In this document: one piece after another, positions 26,965 to 35,426 of the stretch
Numbering within the stretch: the stretch's first letter is position 1
How the letters are laid out: every line of letters starts with the position of its first letter
NCBI RefSeq assembly: GCF_030066995.1
Contig: NZ_JASJAP010000001.1
Coordinates: 124,001-188,000, forward strand
DNA length: 64,000 bases
Reading direction: 5' to 3'
Origin: Erythrobacter sp.
GTDB taxonomy: Bacteria; Pseudomonadota; Alphaproteobacteria; Sphingomonadales; Sphingomonadaceae
Position numbers and translations under genes: made by a program
Notes under the pieces: generated by a model
Told to the model about the DNA's origin: nothing
The model's input: the letters and a program-made list of their open reading frames with translations, nothing else
The model's database searches: none

Positions 26965-29157
26965 ATGGCCCTGTTCGACCGATTCCTTCGGCGCAAAGCG
27001 CACGATGCCGAGCGCGCGCAGGGCAACGATTACTACGCGCTCTACGACAGCCAGCGTCCGCTCGACATCGAAGACGAACTGTCGGAACGTCCGGCGCCGC
27101 GTTTCTCCGCAGGTTCGCCCGATTATGATGACTGGGATTCGCGCCTAAGCCAGCTGGATGGCGCTGTCGCAACCGAAGAGCAGCGGCGCGCGCCATGGTG
27201 GCATAAGTCGCATTGGACGTATCGCAAGAAGCGCTGGTGGGCGGTGCGCATCCTTGCAGCGATGGCGCTTGGCTTTTTTGCGATTGTTGCCTGGCTGGCC
27301 ATCACCGCCCCGCTTTCGAAGAGCCTGGAGCCGATTGCCGCCCCGCAGATTACGCTGCTGGCAAGCGACGGAACACCAATAGCGCGCTCGGGCGCAATGG
27401 TCGCGGAGCCGGTTGAACTCGAGGACCTGCCGCCGCATGTGACGCAGGCTTTCATCGCGATCGAGGACCGCCGGTTCTATTCGCATTGGGGCGTTGATCC
27501 GCGCGGAATTGCGCGCGCCGCGTGGACCGGTCGGGGCGGCGGCTCGACAATCACGCAGCAGCTTGCCAAGTTCACATTCCTCACGCCCGAGCAGAGCCTC
27601 AGCCGTAAGGCGCGCGAGGCGCTGATCGCGTTCTGGCTGGAAACCTGGCTGACCAAGGAGGAGATACTGGAGCGGTATCTCTCCAACGCCTATTTCGGCG
27701 ACAACCAGTATGGTCTTCGCGCCGCTTCGCTCCATTATTTCTACCGCCAACCGGAAAACCTGCTCCCGCAACAGGCCGCGATGCTGGCGGGATTGTTGCA
27801 GGCCCCTTCGCGCTACGCTCCGACCCGGCACTACGAGCGGGCCAAAGCCCGCATGGATCTGGTGGTCGGGGCGATGGTCGAAGAGGGCTATCTTACCCGA
27901 GTGGAGGCCGATGCGCTTCCCGCGCCGCGGATCGATTCGCGCACCCGCAACGATCTGCCCACCGGCACCTATTTTGCCGATTGGGCGCTGCCGATTGCCC
28001 GGCGCCAGACCGAAACCGGATACGCCAGTCAGGTGCTCACCACCACGCTCGACGCGCGGCTTCAGGCGCTGGCCAGCCGTGTCGTTGCGCGCGCCGGGCT
28101 GGGAGAGGCGCAGGTGGGCCTGGTCGCGATGCGTCCCACCGGCGAAGTGGTCGCGATGGTCGGCGGCAAGAGCTATTCCGAGAGCCCCTTCAATCGCGTG
28201 ACGCAAGCGCGCCGCCAGCCCGGTTCCACCTTCAAGATGTTTGTCTATCTCGCCGCACTGGAGGCAGGCTGGGACGTGGATGACACGATCCCCAACACGC
28301 CGATCGAGGCCGGCAGCTATCGCCCCAAGAATTACGGCGGCAAGTACACCGACGAGATCACTCTGGAGGAGGCGCTCGCAACCTCCAGCAATGTCGCGAC
28401 CGTGCGGCTGTTCAACGAATTGGGCAGCGAGCGCGTCATCCGCACCGCGCGCGCCATGGGCGTGACCTCGCCGCTGCCCGAGGGCGATCCGAGCCTGGCG
28501 CTCGGCACCTCAACCATGACGCTGCTCGAACTCACCAGCGCTTACGCTGGGCTCGCCGCGAACGAGTTTCCGGTCGAACCTTACGCGTTCGAACCCGAAG
28601 AGCCGAGCTGGGGCGAGTGGCTGTGGGAGTTGTTCACCACCAAGGAGGACAGCGTCTCTTCGACCGTGCACGCCGAAATGGAGCAGATGCTGCGCCGCGC
28701 GATCAACAAAGGTACGGGCCGGGCGGCGACCTTGCCGATTGCGAATTACGGCAAGACCGGGACAACGCAGGATTCGCGCGATGCTCTGTTCGTGGGTTAC
28801 GCGGGCGAAGGCGAGGACGAACTCGTCGTCGGCGTGTGGGTCGGCAACGACGACAATTCCTCGCTCGGCAAGGTGACAGGCGGCACGCTCCCGGCGCGCA
28901 TCTGGAAGGATTTCATGCGCGGCGCGCTCTCGCTCAAGGCCGCGCCCAAACCCAAGCCCACAAGCGCGCCCGATCCGCAAGGCCCGATCCAGCCGTTTGA
29001 CCTTGAGGATGGGGCGGTGATCCCGCTCGATGACAATGGCTCGCAGATCCGCCTCGATCAGGACGGCATCACCCTTGATGCGGAAATCGACGGCGTGCCT
29101 GTGCGTTTGCGAATCGACGAAAACGGTGAGCTGGTCAGCGAGACAGACGAGCCCTAG
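26965..29157 (+). CDS. PBP1A-family bifunctional penicillin-binding protein
   Basis: Bifunctional murein polymerase of 730 residues. A short cytoplasmic tail is followed by a membrane helix (about 95-112, WAVRILAAMALGFFAIVAWL). The glycosyltransferase domain shows AFIAIEDRRFYSHWGVDPRG (catalytic Glu) and STITQQLAKFTFL. The transpeptidase domain has QPGSTFKMFVYLAALE with the active Ser in STFK, TSSNVATVRL as SxN, and NYGKTGTTQDSRDA as KTG. It builds and cross-links cell wall at the inner membrane. A C-terminal extension rich in Pro and acidic residues follows. Start ATG 26965. A single-gene unit. Confidence 0.95.
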   Translation: MALFDRFLRRKAHDAERAQGNDYYALYDSQRPLDIEDELSERPAPRFSAGSPDYDDWDSRLSQLDGAVATEEQRRAPWWHKSHWTYRKKRWWAVRILAAMALGFFAIVAWLAITAPLSKSLEPIAAPQITLLASDGTPIARSGAMVAEPVELEDLPPHVTQAFIAIEDRRFYSHWGVDPRGIARAAWTGRGGGSTITQQLAKFTFLTPEQSLSRKAREALIAFWLETWLTKEEILERYLSNAYFGDNQYGLRAASLHYFYRQPENLLPQQAAMLAGLLQAPSRYAPTRHYERAKARMDLVVGAMVEEGYLTRVEADALPAPRIDSRTRNDLPTGTYFADWALPIARRQTETGYASQVLTTTLDARLQALASRVVARAGLGEAQVGLVAMRPTGEVVAMVGGKSYSESPFNRVTQARRQPGSTFKMFVYLAALEAGWDVDDTIPNTPIEAGSYRPKNYGGKYTDEITLEEALATSSNVATVRLFNELGSERVIRTARAMGVTSPLPEGDPSLALGTSTMTLLELTSAYAGLAANEFPVEPYAFEPEEPSWGEWLWELFTTKEDSVSSTVHAEMEQMLRRAINKGTGRAATLPIANYGKTGTTQDSRDALFVGYAGEGEDELVVGVWVGNDDNSSLGKVTGGTLPARIWKDFMRGALSLKAAPKPKPTSAPDPQGPIQPFDLEDGAVIPLDDNGSQIRLDQDGITLDAEIDGVPVRLRIDENGELVSETDEP

Positions 29158-29175
29158 GGGCGCTCCGCGTTCCGA

Positions 29176-29577
29176 TCACGCCATCAGGATGTTCATGACA
29201 GCCGTTGCAATCGGGCGTTCGCGATTGTCCTGCCAGGCCTCGACCCAGACATTGGCGTTGCGCCGCCCGAGCCGGGTGATCCGGCCCAGCGCGTAGGTTT
29301 GTTTCTGCTTTCCGGCCGACAGATATTGAACAGTGATGTTGATCGGTTTCAGGATCGGATCGCGCCCTTCTTTCAGCAGCACGGTTCGCAATGCGGCGTA
29401 ACCGGCATTCTCAAGCAGACCCGCCGTCGCGCCGCCGTGAAACGCGCCGGGGCGCCCTTCGACGTTCGGCCCGAAATCGACCGTGAGCACGGGCAATTCG
29501 TTCTCCAGCCGGTCGATCGCAATGCCGAGCGAGCGCGCGTAGGCGGGCAGGTGATCGCTGGGCGGGGTGTCAGCCAT
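29176..29577 (-). CDS. Hotdog-fold thioesterase, PaaI type
   Basis: Protein of 133 residues with a single hotdog domain. The segment GAFHGGATAGLLENAGYAAL holds the usual HGG followed by the acidic residue of the hotdog active site, and KPINITVQYLSAGKQKQTY the later strands. PaaI-like enzymes hydrolyse acyl- or phenylacetyl-CoA. It overlaps the next hotdog gene by eight bases; the pair is one transcript. Confidence 0.85.
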   Translation of the reverse strand: MADTPPSDHLPAYARSLGIAIDRLENELPVLTVDFGPNVEGRPGAFHGGATAGLLENAGYAALRTVLLKEGRDPILKPINITVQYLSAGKQKQTYALGRITRLGRRNANVWVEAWQDNRERPIATAVMNILMA

Positions 29578-30061
29578 TCATGTCCGCTTTCTGGCGCGGA
29601 TCCTTGCCGATCGTCATGAACACGCCCGCGACATGCGCCACCGGATCAGTGATGTCCCCATCATGGGCCACGCCCCTCACAAAGGCGGCGGATCGCGTCG
29701 TGCGATAGCATTCCACCCGGCCAAACACGCTTGCGCCCTCGCGCGCCGGGCGCTGATAGTCGACCCTGAGATCGAGCGTCGCCACCGGTACAAAAGCCGC
29801 GGTGGTTTGCCAGATCGACATCCCGCTTGCCATGTCCATAAGGCTCACGATCGGGCCGGAAGCCAACACCGAGCTGTGCGGTTCTCCCAGCAGATCTTCG
29901 CGCCAGGGCAGTTCAAGTTCGACCCAGTTTTCCCCGGAATCGCTGTAGCGCAGGCCCAGCCAGCCGGGATGCCCGCCGCGAAAGAAGAACTCGCCCGCCT
30001 GCGCCGCGTCGAAGCGCGCGGGCGCCTTCGGGCTGGAAGGGGGCGTGGGTGTGTCGCTCAT
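29570..30061 (-). CDS. Second hotdog-fold thioesterase, PaaI type
   Basis: Protein of 163 residues of the same family as the gene it overlaps by eight bases. It shows LEGEPHSSVLASGPIVSLMD-like residues (LGEPHSSVLASGPIVSLMDM, helix start with the active-site acidic residue) and ATLDLRVDYQRPAREGASVF. The acidic Asp in LMDMASG replaces the more common Glu or Asp of the first hotdog. Two adjacent hotdogs may form a heteromer or act on different acyl-CoA; this is inferred. Its start is divergent from the peptide gene 30188. Confidence 0.8.
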   Translation of the reverse strand: MSDTPTPPSSPKAPARFDAAQAGEFFFRGGHPGWLGLRYSDSGENWVELELPWREDLLGEPHSSVLASGPIVSLMDMASGMSIWQTTAAFVPVATLDLRVDYQRPAREGASVFGRVECYRTTRSAAFVRGVAHDGDITDPVAHVAGVFMTIGKDPRQKADMNG

Positions 30062-30072
30062 GGCATCGCCGC

Positions 30073-30100
30073 CTTGGAGGCGGAATTGATTTATTACAAT
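30073..30100 (+). promoter_or_regulatory. Candidate promoter of the 52-residue peptide operon
   Basis: TACAAT (30095-30100) lies in an AT-rich island unlike its surroundings, with CTTGGA (30073-30078) 16 bases upstream. Reading is by eye; the -35 match is weak. Confidence 0.4.
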
Positions 30101-30114
30101 ATCTTAATTTCACG

Positions 30115-30169
30115 CGCGCCTTCGGGCGCGTCACTCTCCCCTTCGCGCCGCGGCATGTCGCACGGCGCG
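30115..30169 (+). promoter_or_regulatory. Structured leader: UUCG hairpin and second stem-loop
   Basis: CGCGCC and GGCGCG enclose a TTCG tetraloop (30115-30130), the very stable C(UUCG)G type. A second stem, CGCGCCG (30144-30150) with CGGCGCG (30163-30169), ends just before the Shine-Dalgarno AGGGGA of the peptide gene. Together they look like a structured 5' leader. Confidence 0.5.
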
Positions 30170-30187
30170 CACACAGGGGAATTAACC

Positions 30188-30346
30188 ATGAAACTTCCAA
30201 AGATTGATATCAGCGCGGTGCCCGGCCTTGAGAATGGGCAGGGTCTGTTCGGATCGCTCCAGCAGTCGAGCGCGCCCTATCAGGACGGCGTCGTCGACAT
30301 CATGGTCTACGTTTACGACGTGCTTCCGCCCGAAGCAGTGGTCTGA
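30188..30346 (+). CDS. 52-residue peptide, possible modified-peptide precursor
   Basis: ATG after AGGGGAATTAACC encodes 52 residues. The first half (MKLPKIDISAVPGLENGQGL) is leader-like; the end, GVVDIMVYVYDVLPPEAVV (34-52), alternates hydrophobic and Tyr/Asp residues and closes with a Pro-Pro-Glu tail. There is no Cys. It has no cleavable signal. It is followed after 24 bases by two coupled genes of unknown family, one with a cupin-like metal motif. Inferred: a substrate for the downstream proteins, as in ribosomally made and modified peptides. A plain small protein is also possible. Confidence 0.6.
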   Translation: MKLPKIDISAVPGLENGQGLFGSLQQSSAPYQDGVVDIMVYVYDVLPPEAVV

Positions 30347-30370
30347 GGCGGAATAGGGAGGGGAGGCGCT

Positions 30371-31354
30371 ATGCGCGTGCATCCTTCCATAGCGGCGCTG
30401 CGAGGGGACAACGCCTCGCAGCGCCTCGCCGCTGGCGCGCGGGCGCAAGAGCGCAGCGCGGCCATGTGCCGGGTCCGCGAGGAGTGGTTGGCCCAGCCCG
30501 AGGTCCACCGCGTCGAGCGCGATCTTGAAGCCTACGCCAACGGCGCGGGGCTGGAGGCGTGCCCGTTGCTCCTCAAGCTTGTGATGGACCACACGGCGGC
30601 AGACGAATTCATCGAAACGCTGTGCGCGCGTGTCCTCGCGGCGGTTGAGCGCCATCCGTTGGGAGAGGCGCCGTTCCGGTACACCGCCGCGCATGGTCTC
30701 ACGACGCTGCAACTTTTCAAGAGCGCTGGGACAACCCTGAATCTGGCCGCTTACGAACCATTGGGCAACCGACCCGCGCCCGATAGCGCCCTGTTCGCCG
30801 ACCGCGACGCGCATGAGATTGTGCTGCGCGGCGAGGCGGAGGGCATCGTGCACACATGGTCCGGGGAAGGCGCGATAGGCTCGCTCCCGATGCGCTGGAC
30901 ACGCGGCAACACGGTCCGTTCGCGAGCGCGGACCGAAGCGCGTCAGGTGCTTCGCGTGGAGCGCACTCTGCTTGTCCTCCAGCTTTGCCGCGCGCCCGCA
31001 AATCCGGCTCCCACGCGCGAGGTCGATCTAGCAACCGGGCGCACGCGGAGCCTTGCCAGCGGGGACAAGTCAGCAAGCCAGGCGCTTATGGCGCTGAGCG
31101 TGCTGGGCGCGCTCGGCGATGAGAGCGCGCTGGGCGTGATGGAAGAGACTGCGCTCAACCGTTCGGAAGACAAGGATGTGCGCTGGGAGGCGCTGCGCCA
31201 GACTGTGTCCTTGGATACGGCGCGCGGGATGGCGTTGCTTGACACATTGGCCGCGCGCGCTGTGGACGCTTTGGCGCGGCCAGCCAGGGCTCTGCGCGCT
31301 CAGTTGCTCAGTTCGCAGCCCGGGTTGCGCGCGCTGCTTGAGGAGACGCCCTGA
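30371..31354 (+). CDS. Unknown protein with HEAT-like C-terminus, peptide operon
   Basis: Protein of 327 residues that I do not recognise. The N-terminal third is helical, the middle (about 140-220) has alternating strands such as AHEIVLRGEAEGIVHTWSG and QVLRVERTLLVLQLC, and the last third (SQALMALSVLGALGDESALG, DVRWEALRQTVSLDTARG) reads like two or three HEAT-type helix pairs. No nucleotide-binding or catalytic signature. The start follows GGGAGGGGAG, a strong ribosome site, and the stop overlaps the next start (TGATG). Tight packing with the 52-residue peptide and the next gene indicates one function; a scaffold or partner role is inferred. Confidence 0.6.
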   Translation: MRVHPSIAALRGDNASQRLAAGARAQERSAAMCRVREEWLAQPEVHRVERDLEAYANGAGLEACPLLLKLVMDHTAADEFIETLCARVLAAVERHPLGEAPFRYTAAHGLTTLQLFKSAGTTLNLAAYEPLGNRPAPDSALFADRDAHEIVLRGEAEGIVHTWSGEGAIGSLPMRWTRGNTVRSRARTEARQVLRVERTLLVLQLCRAPANPAPTREVDLATGRTRSLASGDKSASQALMALSVLGALGDESALGVMEETALNRSEDKDVRWEALRQTVSLDTARGMALLDTLAARAVDALARPARALRAQLLSSQPGLRALLEETP

Positions 31355-32271
31355 TGCCGCTCGTGATCGACAATCCCTCCCGCGAGAGCTGTTCGCTGCC
31401 CGAAGCGATCGAGGCGCTCGCCGAACTGGGTTTCGATCCGCGCGACGAGGGCAATTGCCGCGAGGCTGCGCTCTGGCTCCGTCGCTTGACCAACAACCGT
31501 GAGTTTCTGGCCAAGCTGCTGATTGACCGGCTTGCCGGCCGGCTTGGCGGCGGCGCGGCGGTCGAGATCGAGAGCGGCTACGGGCCTCAGGCCATCGCGT
31601 TGTCGGGCCTTCGCGGCAATGCGCGCGGCTCCATGTTCCTGCGCGCCAATATCTGGCCTTCGGAAATCGACCTGTGCTTCAAAACCAGCGGCGCGGAGAG
31701 CTTTGTCTACGGCGTACCGCACGATCACAATTTCTCGTTTCTCACCTGCGGCTATTGCGGGCCCGGCTATCGCAGCGACTATTACGAATACGACTATGAG
31801 GATGTGATCGGCTATCCGGGCGAGGATGCGGGGCTTCGGTTTGTGGAGCGCAGCGCGCTTGGCGAAGGCAAGCTGATGCTCTACCGCGCGCATGTCGATG
31901 TGCATTCGCAGCTTCCGCCCGAGGCGCTGTCGGTCTCGCTCAACGTGATGCATGTCGATCCCGCGCAAGGCTGGTTCGACCAGTACGGTTTCGATCTGGA
32001 GCGCGGGCAGGTGACGCGCGTTCTGAGCCCCAACGCGGCCGAGGCGTTCCTGCGCGTAGCGGTGGCGAGCGGGACGCACGAAGCGCTCGATTACGCGCAG
32101 TGGGTGGGGACGAGCCACCCGAGCGAGAGGCTGCGATTGGCGAGCTTTGAAGCGCGGGCGGGGCTTATGGCATCCGCCGAGGCGAACGCGGTATGGCGCG
32201 AGGGTGAGGCGTGCGGGAGCAGAATGGTCGCGACGGTCGCAAGACTGCGGCGCGCCGGCCTTCAAGATTAA
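31354..32271 (+). CDS. Unknown protein with cupin-like His-x-His motif, peptide operon
   Basis: Protein of 305 residues. A strand-rich middle holds GVPHDHNFSFLTCGYCG, with His123, His125 and Cys132, Cys135, then after 55 residues YRAHVDVHSQLPPEALSVSL with His180 and His184. Spacing and flanking glycines suggest a double-stranded beta-helix (cupin-like) with a metal centre, as in Fe(II) oxygenases. Between them lies an unusual Tyr/Asp stretch, YRSDYYEYDYEDVIGYPGED. Seen: the histidines and their spacing. Inferred: metal enzyme, perhaps acting on the 52-residue peptide. The start overlaps the previous stop; the stop overlaps the convergent ruvX stop. Confidence 0.6.
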   Translation: MPLVIDNPSRESCSLPEAIEALAELGFDPRDEGNCREAALWLRRLTNNREFLAKLLIDRLAGRLGGGAAVEIESGYGPQAIALSGLRGNARGSMFLRANIWPSEIDLCFKTSGAESFVYGVPHDHNFSFLTCGYCGPGYRSDYYEYDYEDVIGYPGEDAGLRFVERSALGEGKLMLYRAHVDVHSQLPPEALSVSLNVMHVDPAQGWFDQYGFDLERGQVTRVLSPNAAEAFLRVAVASGTHEALDYAQWVGTSHPSERLRLASFEARAGLMASAEANAVWREGEACGSRMVATVARLRRAGLQD

Positions 32272-32738
32272 ATCACCCCGCCAGCCAGCCGGTCGATTGC
32301 GCCTTGCAGGATCACGGCGGCGGCGTGGGCGTCGATCGCTTCGGCGCGCTTGGCGCGGCTTGTTCCTTGCGCGATCATCGCTCCTTCGGCGCTCTGAGTG
32401 GACCAGCGCTCATCCCACAGCAGCACGGGAAGGGCGAAAGCCTCATCGCAATTGCGCGCAAAGGCGCGGGAGGCCTGCGCGCGCGGGCCTTCGCTCCCGT
32501 CCATATTGCGCGGAAGACCAAGCACCAGCCCGGCCACACCGCGCTCGGCGATCAGCGCGGCGAGCCGTTCGCGGTCGCGGCCCCATTTGCCCCGACCCAG
32601 CGTCTTGTGCGCGCTCGCAAAGCGCCAGCCCGCGTCGCACAGCGCGGTGCCGATGGTCTTGGTACCCAGATCGAGGCCGAGCAGAACGCCCCCTTCGGGC
32701 AGCGCTTCGGCGAAGTCGAGGGCGCTATCGGTAATCAG
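32268..32738 (-). CDS. ruvX: RuvX/YqgF Holliday-junction resolvase-like nuclease
   Basis: RNase-H-fold protein of 156 residues involved in RNA processing or recombination. The N-terminal strand GGVLLGLDLGTKTIGTAL carries the catalytic Asp; GLVLGLPRNMDGSEGPRA and LPVLLWDERWSTQSAE with the second acidic residues follow, and EAIDAHAAAVILQGAI closes the fold. The frame has no ATG, GTG or TTG near the natural start; relatives begin at the residue before ITDSALDF, which here is CTG (32736-32738), overlapping the TGA of the upstream gene. I therefore propose a rare CTG start by coupling. A GTG at 32537 would remove the active site. Confidence 0.85.
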   Translation of the reverse strand: MITDSALDFAEALPEGGVLLGLDLGTKTIGTALCDAGWRFASAHKTLGRGKWGRDRERLAALIAERGVAGLVLGLPRNMDGSEGPRAQASRAFARNCDEAFALPVLLWDERWSTQSAEGAMIAQGTSRAKRAEAIDAHAAAVILQGAIDRLAGGVI

Positions 32739-33940
32739 GAGGCGGTTTCCGCTTCAGCCTCGGACGCGGCATCAGCGCCAACCAGCGCTTTGGCCCGGCG
32801 CACCACATCGGCCTGCGTGTTCGCCCAGAACAGCGGGTAGTCGTAGACGTGGTAATTGTTGCCCGGCAGCACGTAGGAACCAAGCTCGGGCGGATCGCCG
32901 ATCATCAGCAGTCCGCGATCATCGCACCGCGCGGGAACGCCGGCAGGCACCAGTTCGCCGTTCTCGATACTGTCATCGGGAACCAGTGTGCCAAGGTTGG
33001 CGCTGGCAGGCGCCGCACCGCCGAACTCGCCCGTCAAAGGGTTGGTGCACAATATCTGGCTGTCGCCCCGCAGCGTTCCGTCGAAGCCCATGGACGCTGC
33101 GTAAGTATCGATCACGGCGGAAGGATCGGCGGGCTCGGCAAAGCTTGACCAGGACATGAGGCAGCCGGTCTGCAAGGCTGTGGCGCAGGCTGGGATCGCC
33201 ATAACGGGCAGATCGTGCTCGACCGAGACCGGCCAGCCCACCGCGTAGGCCGCGACAAGCCGCTCTGCCACGGGGCCGGGCATCACCTCTTCGCGCAGCA
33301 GGCGCAAGAGATGCAGCGAGCCCTGGCTATGCCCCGCGAGCACGACCGGTGTGTCCTCACCGATTGTGTCGAGGAAGAAGCGATAGGCCTCGCGCACATC
33401 GGCGTAGGCCGCGTCGATGGCCGCTTGCGCCTCGGGTTGGTCGGTTAGGAACGCGCCCATGGTCGCCTGGCGGTAGCGCGGCGCCCAGATTTGGCTGGCG
33501 GCGTTGAACGGACTGGCCATACCGCGCACGTAGACCCGCGCCAGACGGTCGGTTTCCGCGTCGCTCTCCTCGCCAATCGAAGCGTTCCAGTTATCGCGGC
33601 TCAAATAGCTCGTCGGATGGATGAAGAAGACCGCGAAATCGGGCGCTTCGGGCGCGGCGCCGGGGGTGCTTGGCGCGCGCTGGGCGCCAGGCTCCGCGCC
33701 CACCTGCGGCGCGTAAGCGGGCTGCCAGCGGGCCGGATCGCTTACCCCCTTGCCCGGACGCGAGATCCACAGCGCGGGGTCTTCGTAGGCGTTTGCCTCA
33801 AGCGGTTCCTGCGGGGTGAACTCGGCGCTGGGCACGAACACAAAGCGCGCAATCTCCTCTTCGTACATCGCATAGCCGATGCGGCCGACAAGGAAGATGA
33901 CGATGCAGACAGCGATGAAATAGAGGAATTTCTTGGCCAT
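32735..33940 (-). CDS. DUF3089 alpha/beta-hydrolase-like membrane-anchored protein
   Basis: Protein of 401 residues. One N-terminal membrane helix (FLYFIAVCIVIFLVGRIGYA) anchors it, with the rest outside. A hydrolase-like core is seen in DFAVFFIHPTSYLSR and VVLAGHSQGSLHLLRLL, the nucleophile elbow with Ser. The family (DUF3089) is lipase-like but uncharacterised. It is between lepB and ruvX in the pyrE-pdxJ-acpS-lepB cluster, and its stop overlaps the ruvX start. Confidence 0.85.
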   Translation of the reverse strand: MAKKFLYFIAVCIVIFLVGRIGYAMYEEEIARFVFVPSAEFTPQEPLEANAYEDPALWISRPGKGVSDPARWQPAYAPQVGAEPGAQRAPSTPGAAPEAPDFAVFFIHPTSYLSRDNWNASIGEESDAETDRLARVYVRGMASPFNAASQIWAPRYRQATMGAFLTDQPEAQAAIDAAYADVREAYRFFLDTIGEDTPVVLAGHSQGSLHLLRLLREEVMPGPVAERLVAAYAVGWPVSVEHDLPVMAIPACATALQTGCLMSWSSFAEPADPSAVIDTYAASMGFDGTLRGDSQILCTNPLTGEFGGAAPASANLGTLVPDDSIENGELVPAGVPARCDDRGLLMIGDPPELGSYVLPGNNYHVYDYPLFWANTQADVVRRAKALVGADAASEAEAETAS

Positions 33941-33982
33941 GGGCGGGTGCGGATCGGTGCGGGTAAGCGTTTTTGGCGACCG

Positions 33983-34951
33983 TTACTCGGTGGCAACCGT
34001 CTCGGATTTCGCGGGCCGCAACGTGGTCCACGCCCGGTCGCCGCGAAGGCTCGTAAACCAGCTGATCGGGTTCCAGGTGGTCGACCCGTCGAGACTGAAG
34101 GTGATGAACTCCGCGCGCCCGCCGACATTTTCGAGCGGGATTGCGCCGCCGAGCCCGCGCGCCTCGGCAGAAGCGCGGCTGTCCGCGCTTTCGTCGCGGT
34201 TGTCGCCCATTACGAATACGTGGCCGTCCGGCACGGTGTAGGGGCCGTGGTTGTCGAGCGGCTGGTTGTCATGGTCGATCACCAGATAGGACGCGCCATT
34301 GGGCAGCGTTTCGCGATAGGTGGGTGGTTCGTAATAGGCTTTGCCGGATGCATCACGCTCCAAGAAGCGCGAGAAATTGGAAAGGCACGGCGATCCGTTG
34401 CACAGCAGGTCCGGCTCGAACGGGATGCGCGCCGGGGGCACGACCTCGCGTTTGACCATCTCCCCGTTGAGGATGATGCGCCCGTCGCGCACCTCAATTA
34501 CGTCGCCGGGCAGCGCGACCACGCGCTTGATGTAATCCTCGTTGCGGGTCGGGTGCACCGGTATCACGATATCGCCGTATTCCGGGGTTGCGGGCAGAAC
34601 CCGCCATTCCCCGCGCGGAAGCATATGGAAACTAGCCGAAGCCCAGGACCAGCCGTAGGGATACTTGCTAACCACCAGCCGGTCGCCGACATACAGGTTC
34701 GGCATCATCGAGGTGGATGGGATGTAGAAGGGCTTGGCCACCAGGCTGTGAAACGCGAGCACGGCCAGCAGCATGAGCGCAAGGCCGCGGATTTCAGCGA
34801 GCCAGTTGACCTTCTCTTCCGCGTCTTCGGCGCCATCGCCGGTCGCCGCTCCCGAAGCGAGCTTCGCAGCGCTCTCGCTCACCGGTGAGGCCGCGGACGA
34901 GGCGACGGGGGTGTCCTGCGGGGACGATGCGGGGGTGTCGGATTGGCTCAA
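33983..34951 (-). CDS. lepB: Signal peptidase I
   Basis: Inner-membrane protease of 322 residues that removes signal peptides from exported proteins. The N-terminal 60 residues are Ser/Ala/Pro-rich and likely disordered, then one membrane helix (GLALMLLAVLAFHSLVA). Catalytic Ser lies in IPSTSMMPNLYVGDRL and the Lys in YIKRVVALPGDVIEVRDGR; GHVFVMGDNRDESADSRA is the conserved box E. It is part of the minus-strand run pyrE to ruvX. Confidence 0.95.
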   Translation of the reverse strand: MSQSDTPASSPQDTPVASSAASPVSESAAKLASGAATGDGAEDAEEKVNWLAEIRGLALMLLAVLAFHSLVAKPFYIPSTSMMPNLYVGDRLVVSKYPYGWSWASASFHMLPRGEWRVLPATPEYGDIVIPVHPTRNEDYIKRVVALPGDVIEVRDGRIILNGEMVKREVVPPARIPFEPDLLCNGSPCLSNFSRFLERDASGKAYYEPPTYRETLPNGASYLVIDHDNQPLDNHGPYTVPDGHVFVMGDNRDESADSRASAEARGLGGAIPLENVGGRAEFITFSLDGSTTWNPISWFTSLRGDRAWTTLRPAKSETVATE

Positions 34952-35008
34952 GTTCTTCTTTTCTTTTGCGTTTTTGCGCTTAGCGCGCGGGGTTTCGTGG
35001 CGGGTGGG

Positions 35009-35413
35009 TCAGCGCGCAAGGTGCGCCTCGATAATGACAAATGCCTGCGCCCATGGGTGATCGTCGGTTAGGGTGAGATGAATGTGCGCCTCATGCCCCG
35101 CGGGGATCATTTCTTCAAGCCGCTTTGCCGCGCCTCCGGTCAGCGCGAGCGTCGGGGCGCCACTGGGAGCGTTCACAACGCCAATATCCTTCATGAAGAC
35201 GCCCCGCTTGAACCCGGTGCCCACCGCCTTGCTGAACGCTTCCTTGGCGGCAAAGCGCTTGGCGTAGGTGCCCGCGATGGTGAAGGGGCGGCGGCGGGCC
35301 TTGGCGCGCTCGACCTCGGTAAAGACGCGCGCTTCAAACCGCTCGCCAAAGCGCTCAAGCGAATTGGCGATCCGCTCGATATTGCACAGGTCCGATCCCA
35401 GGCCGATGATCAC
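35009..35413 (-). CDS. acpS: Holo-[acyl-carrier-protein] synthase
   Basis: Transfers the phosphopantetheine arm from CoA to acyl carrier protein in fatty acid synthesis. The product has 134 residues, the normal size. The Mg-binding Asp is in [14 protein letters not shown] at the start, and the second conserved segment is [18 protein letters not shown]. It lies between a small membrane protein and lepB in the pdxJ cluster. Confidence 0.97.
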   Translation of the reverse strand: MIIGLGSDLCNIERIANSLERFGERFEARVFTEVERAKARRRPFTIAGTYAKRFAAKEAFSKAVGTGFKRGVFMKDIGVVNAPSGAPTLALTGGAAKRLEEMIPAGHEAHIHLTLTDDHPWAQAFVIIEAHLAR

Positions 35414-35426
35414 ACGCGCCCCCTTT

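Noticed and set aside
31354..32271. The 305-residue protein as a transposase
   Set aside because: No acidic triad, no DNA-binding domain and no inverted repeats around it; a metal-binding His pattern is clearer.
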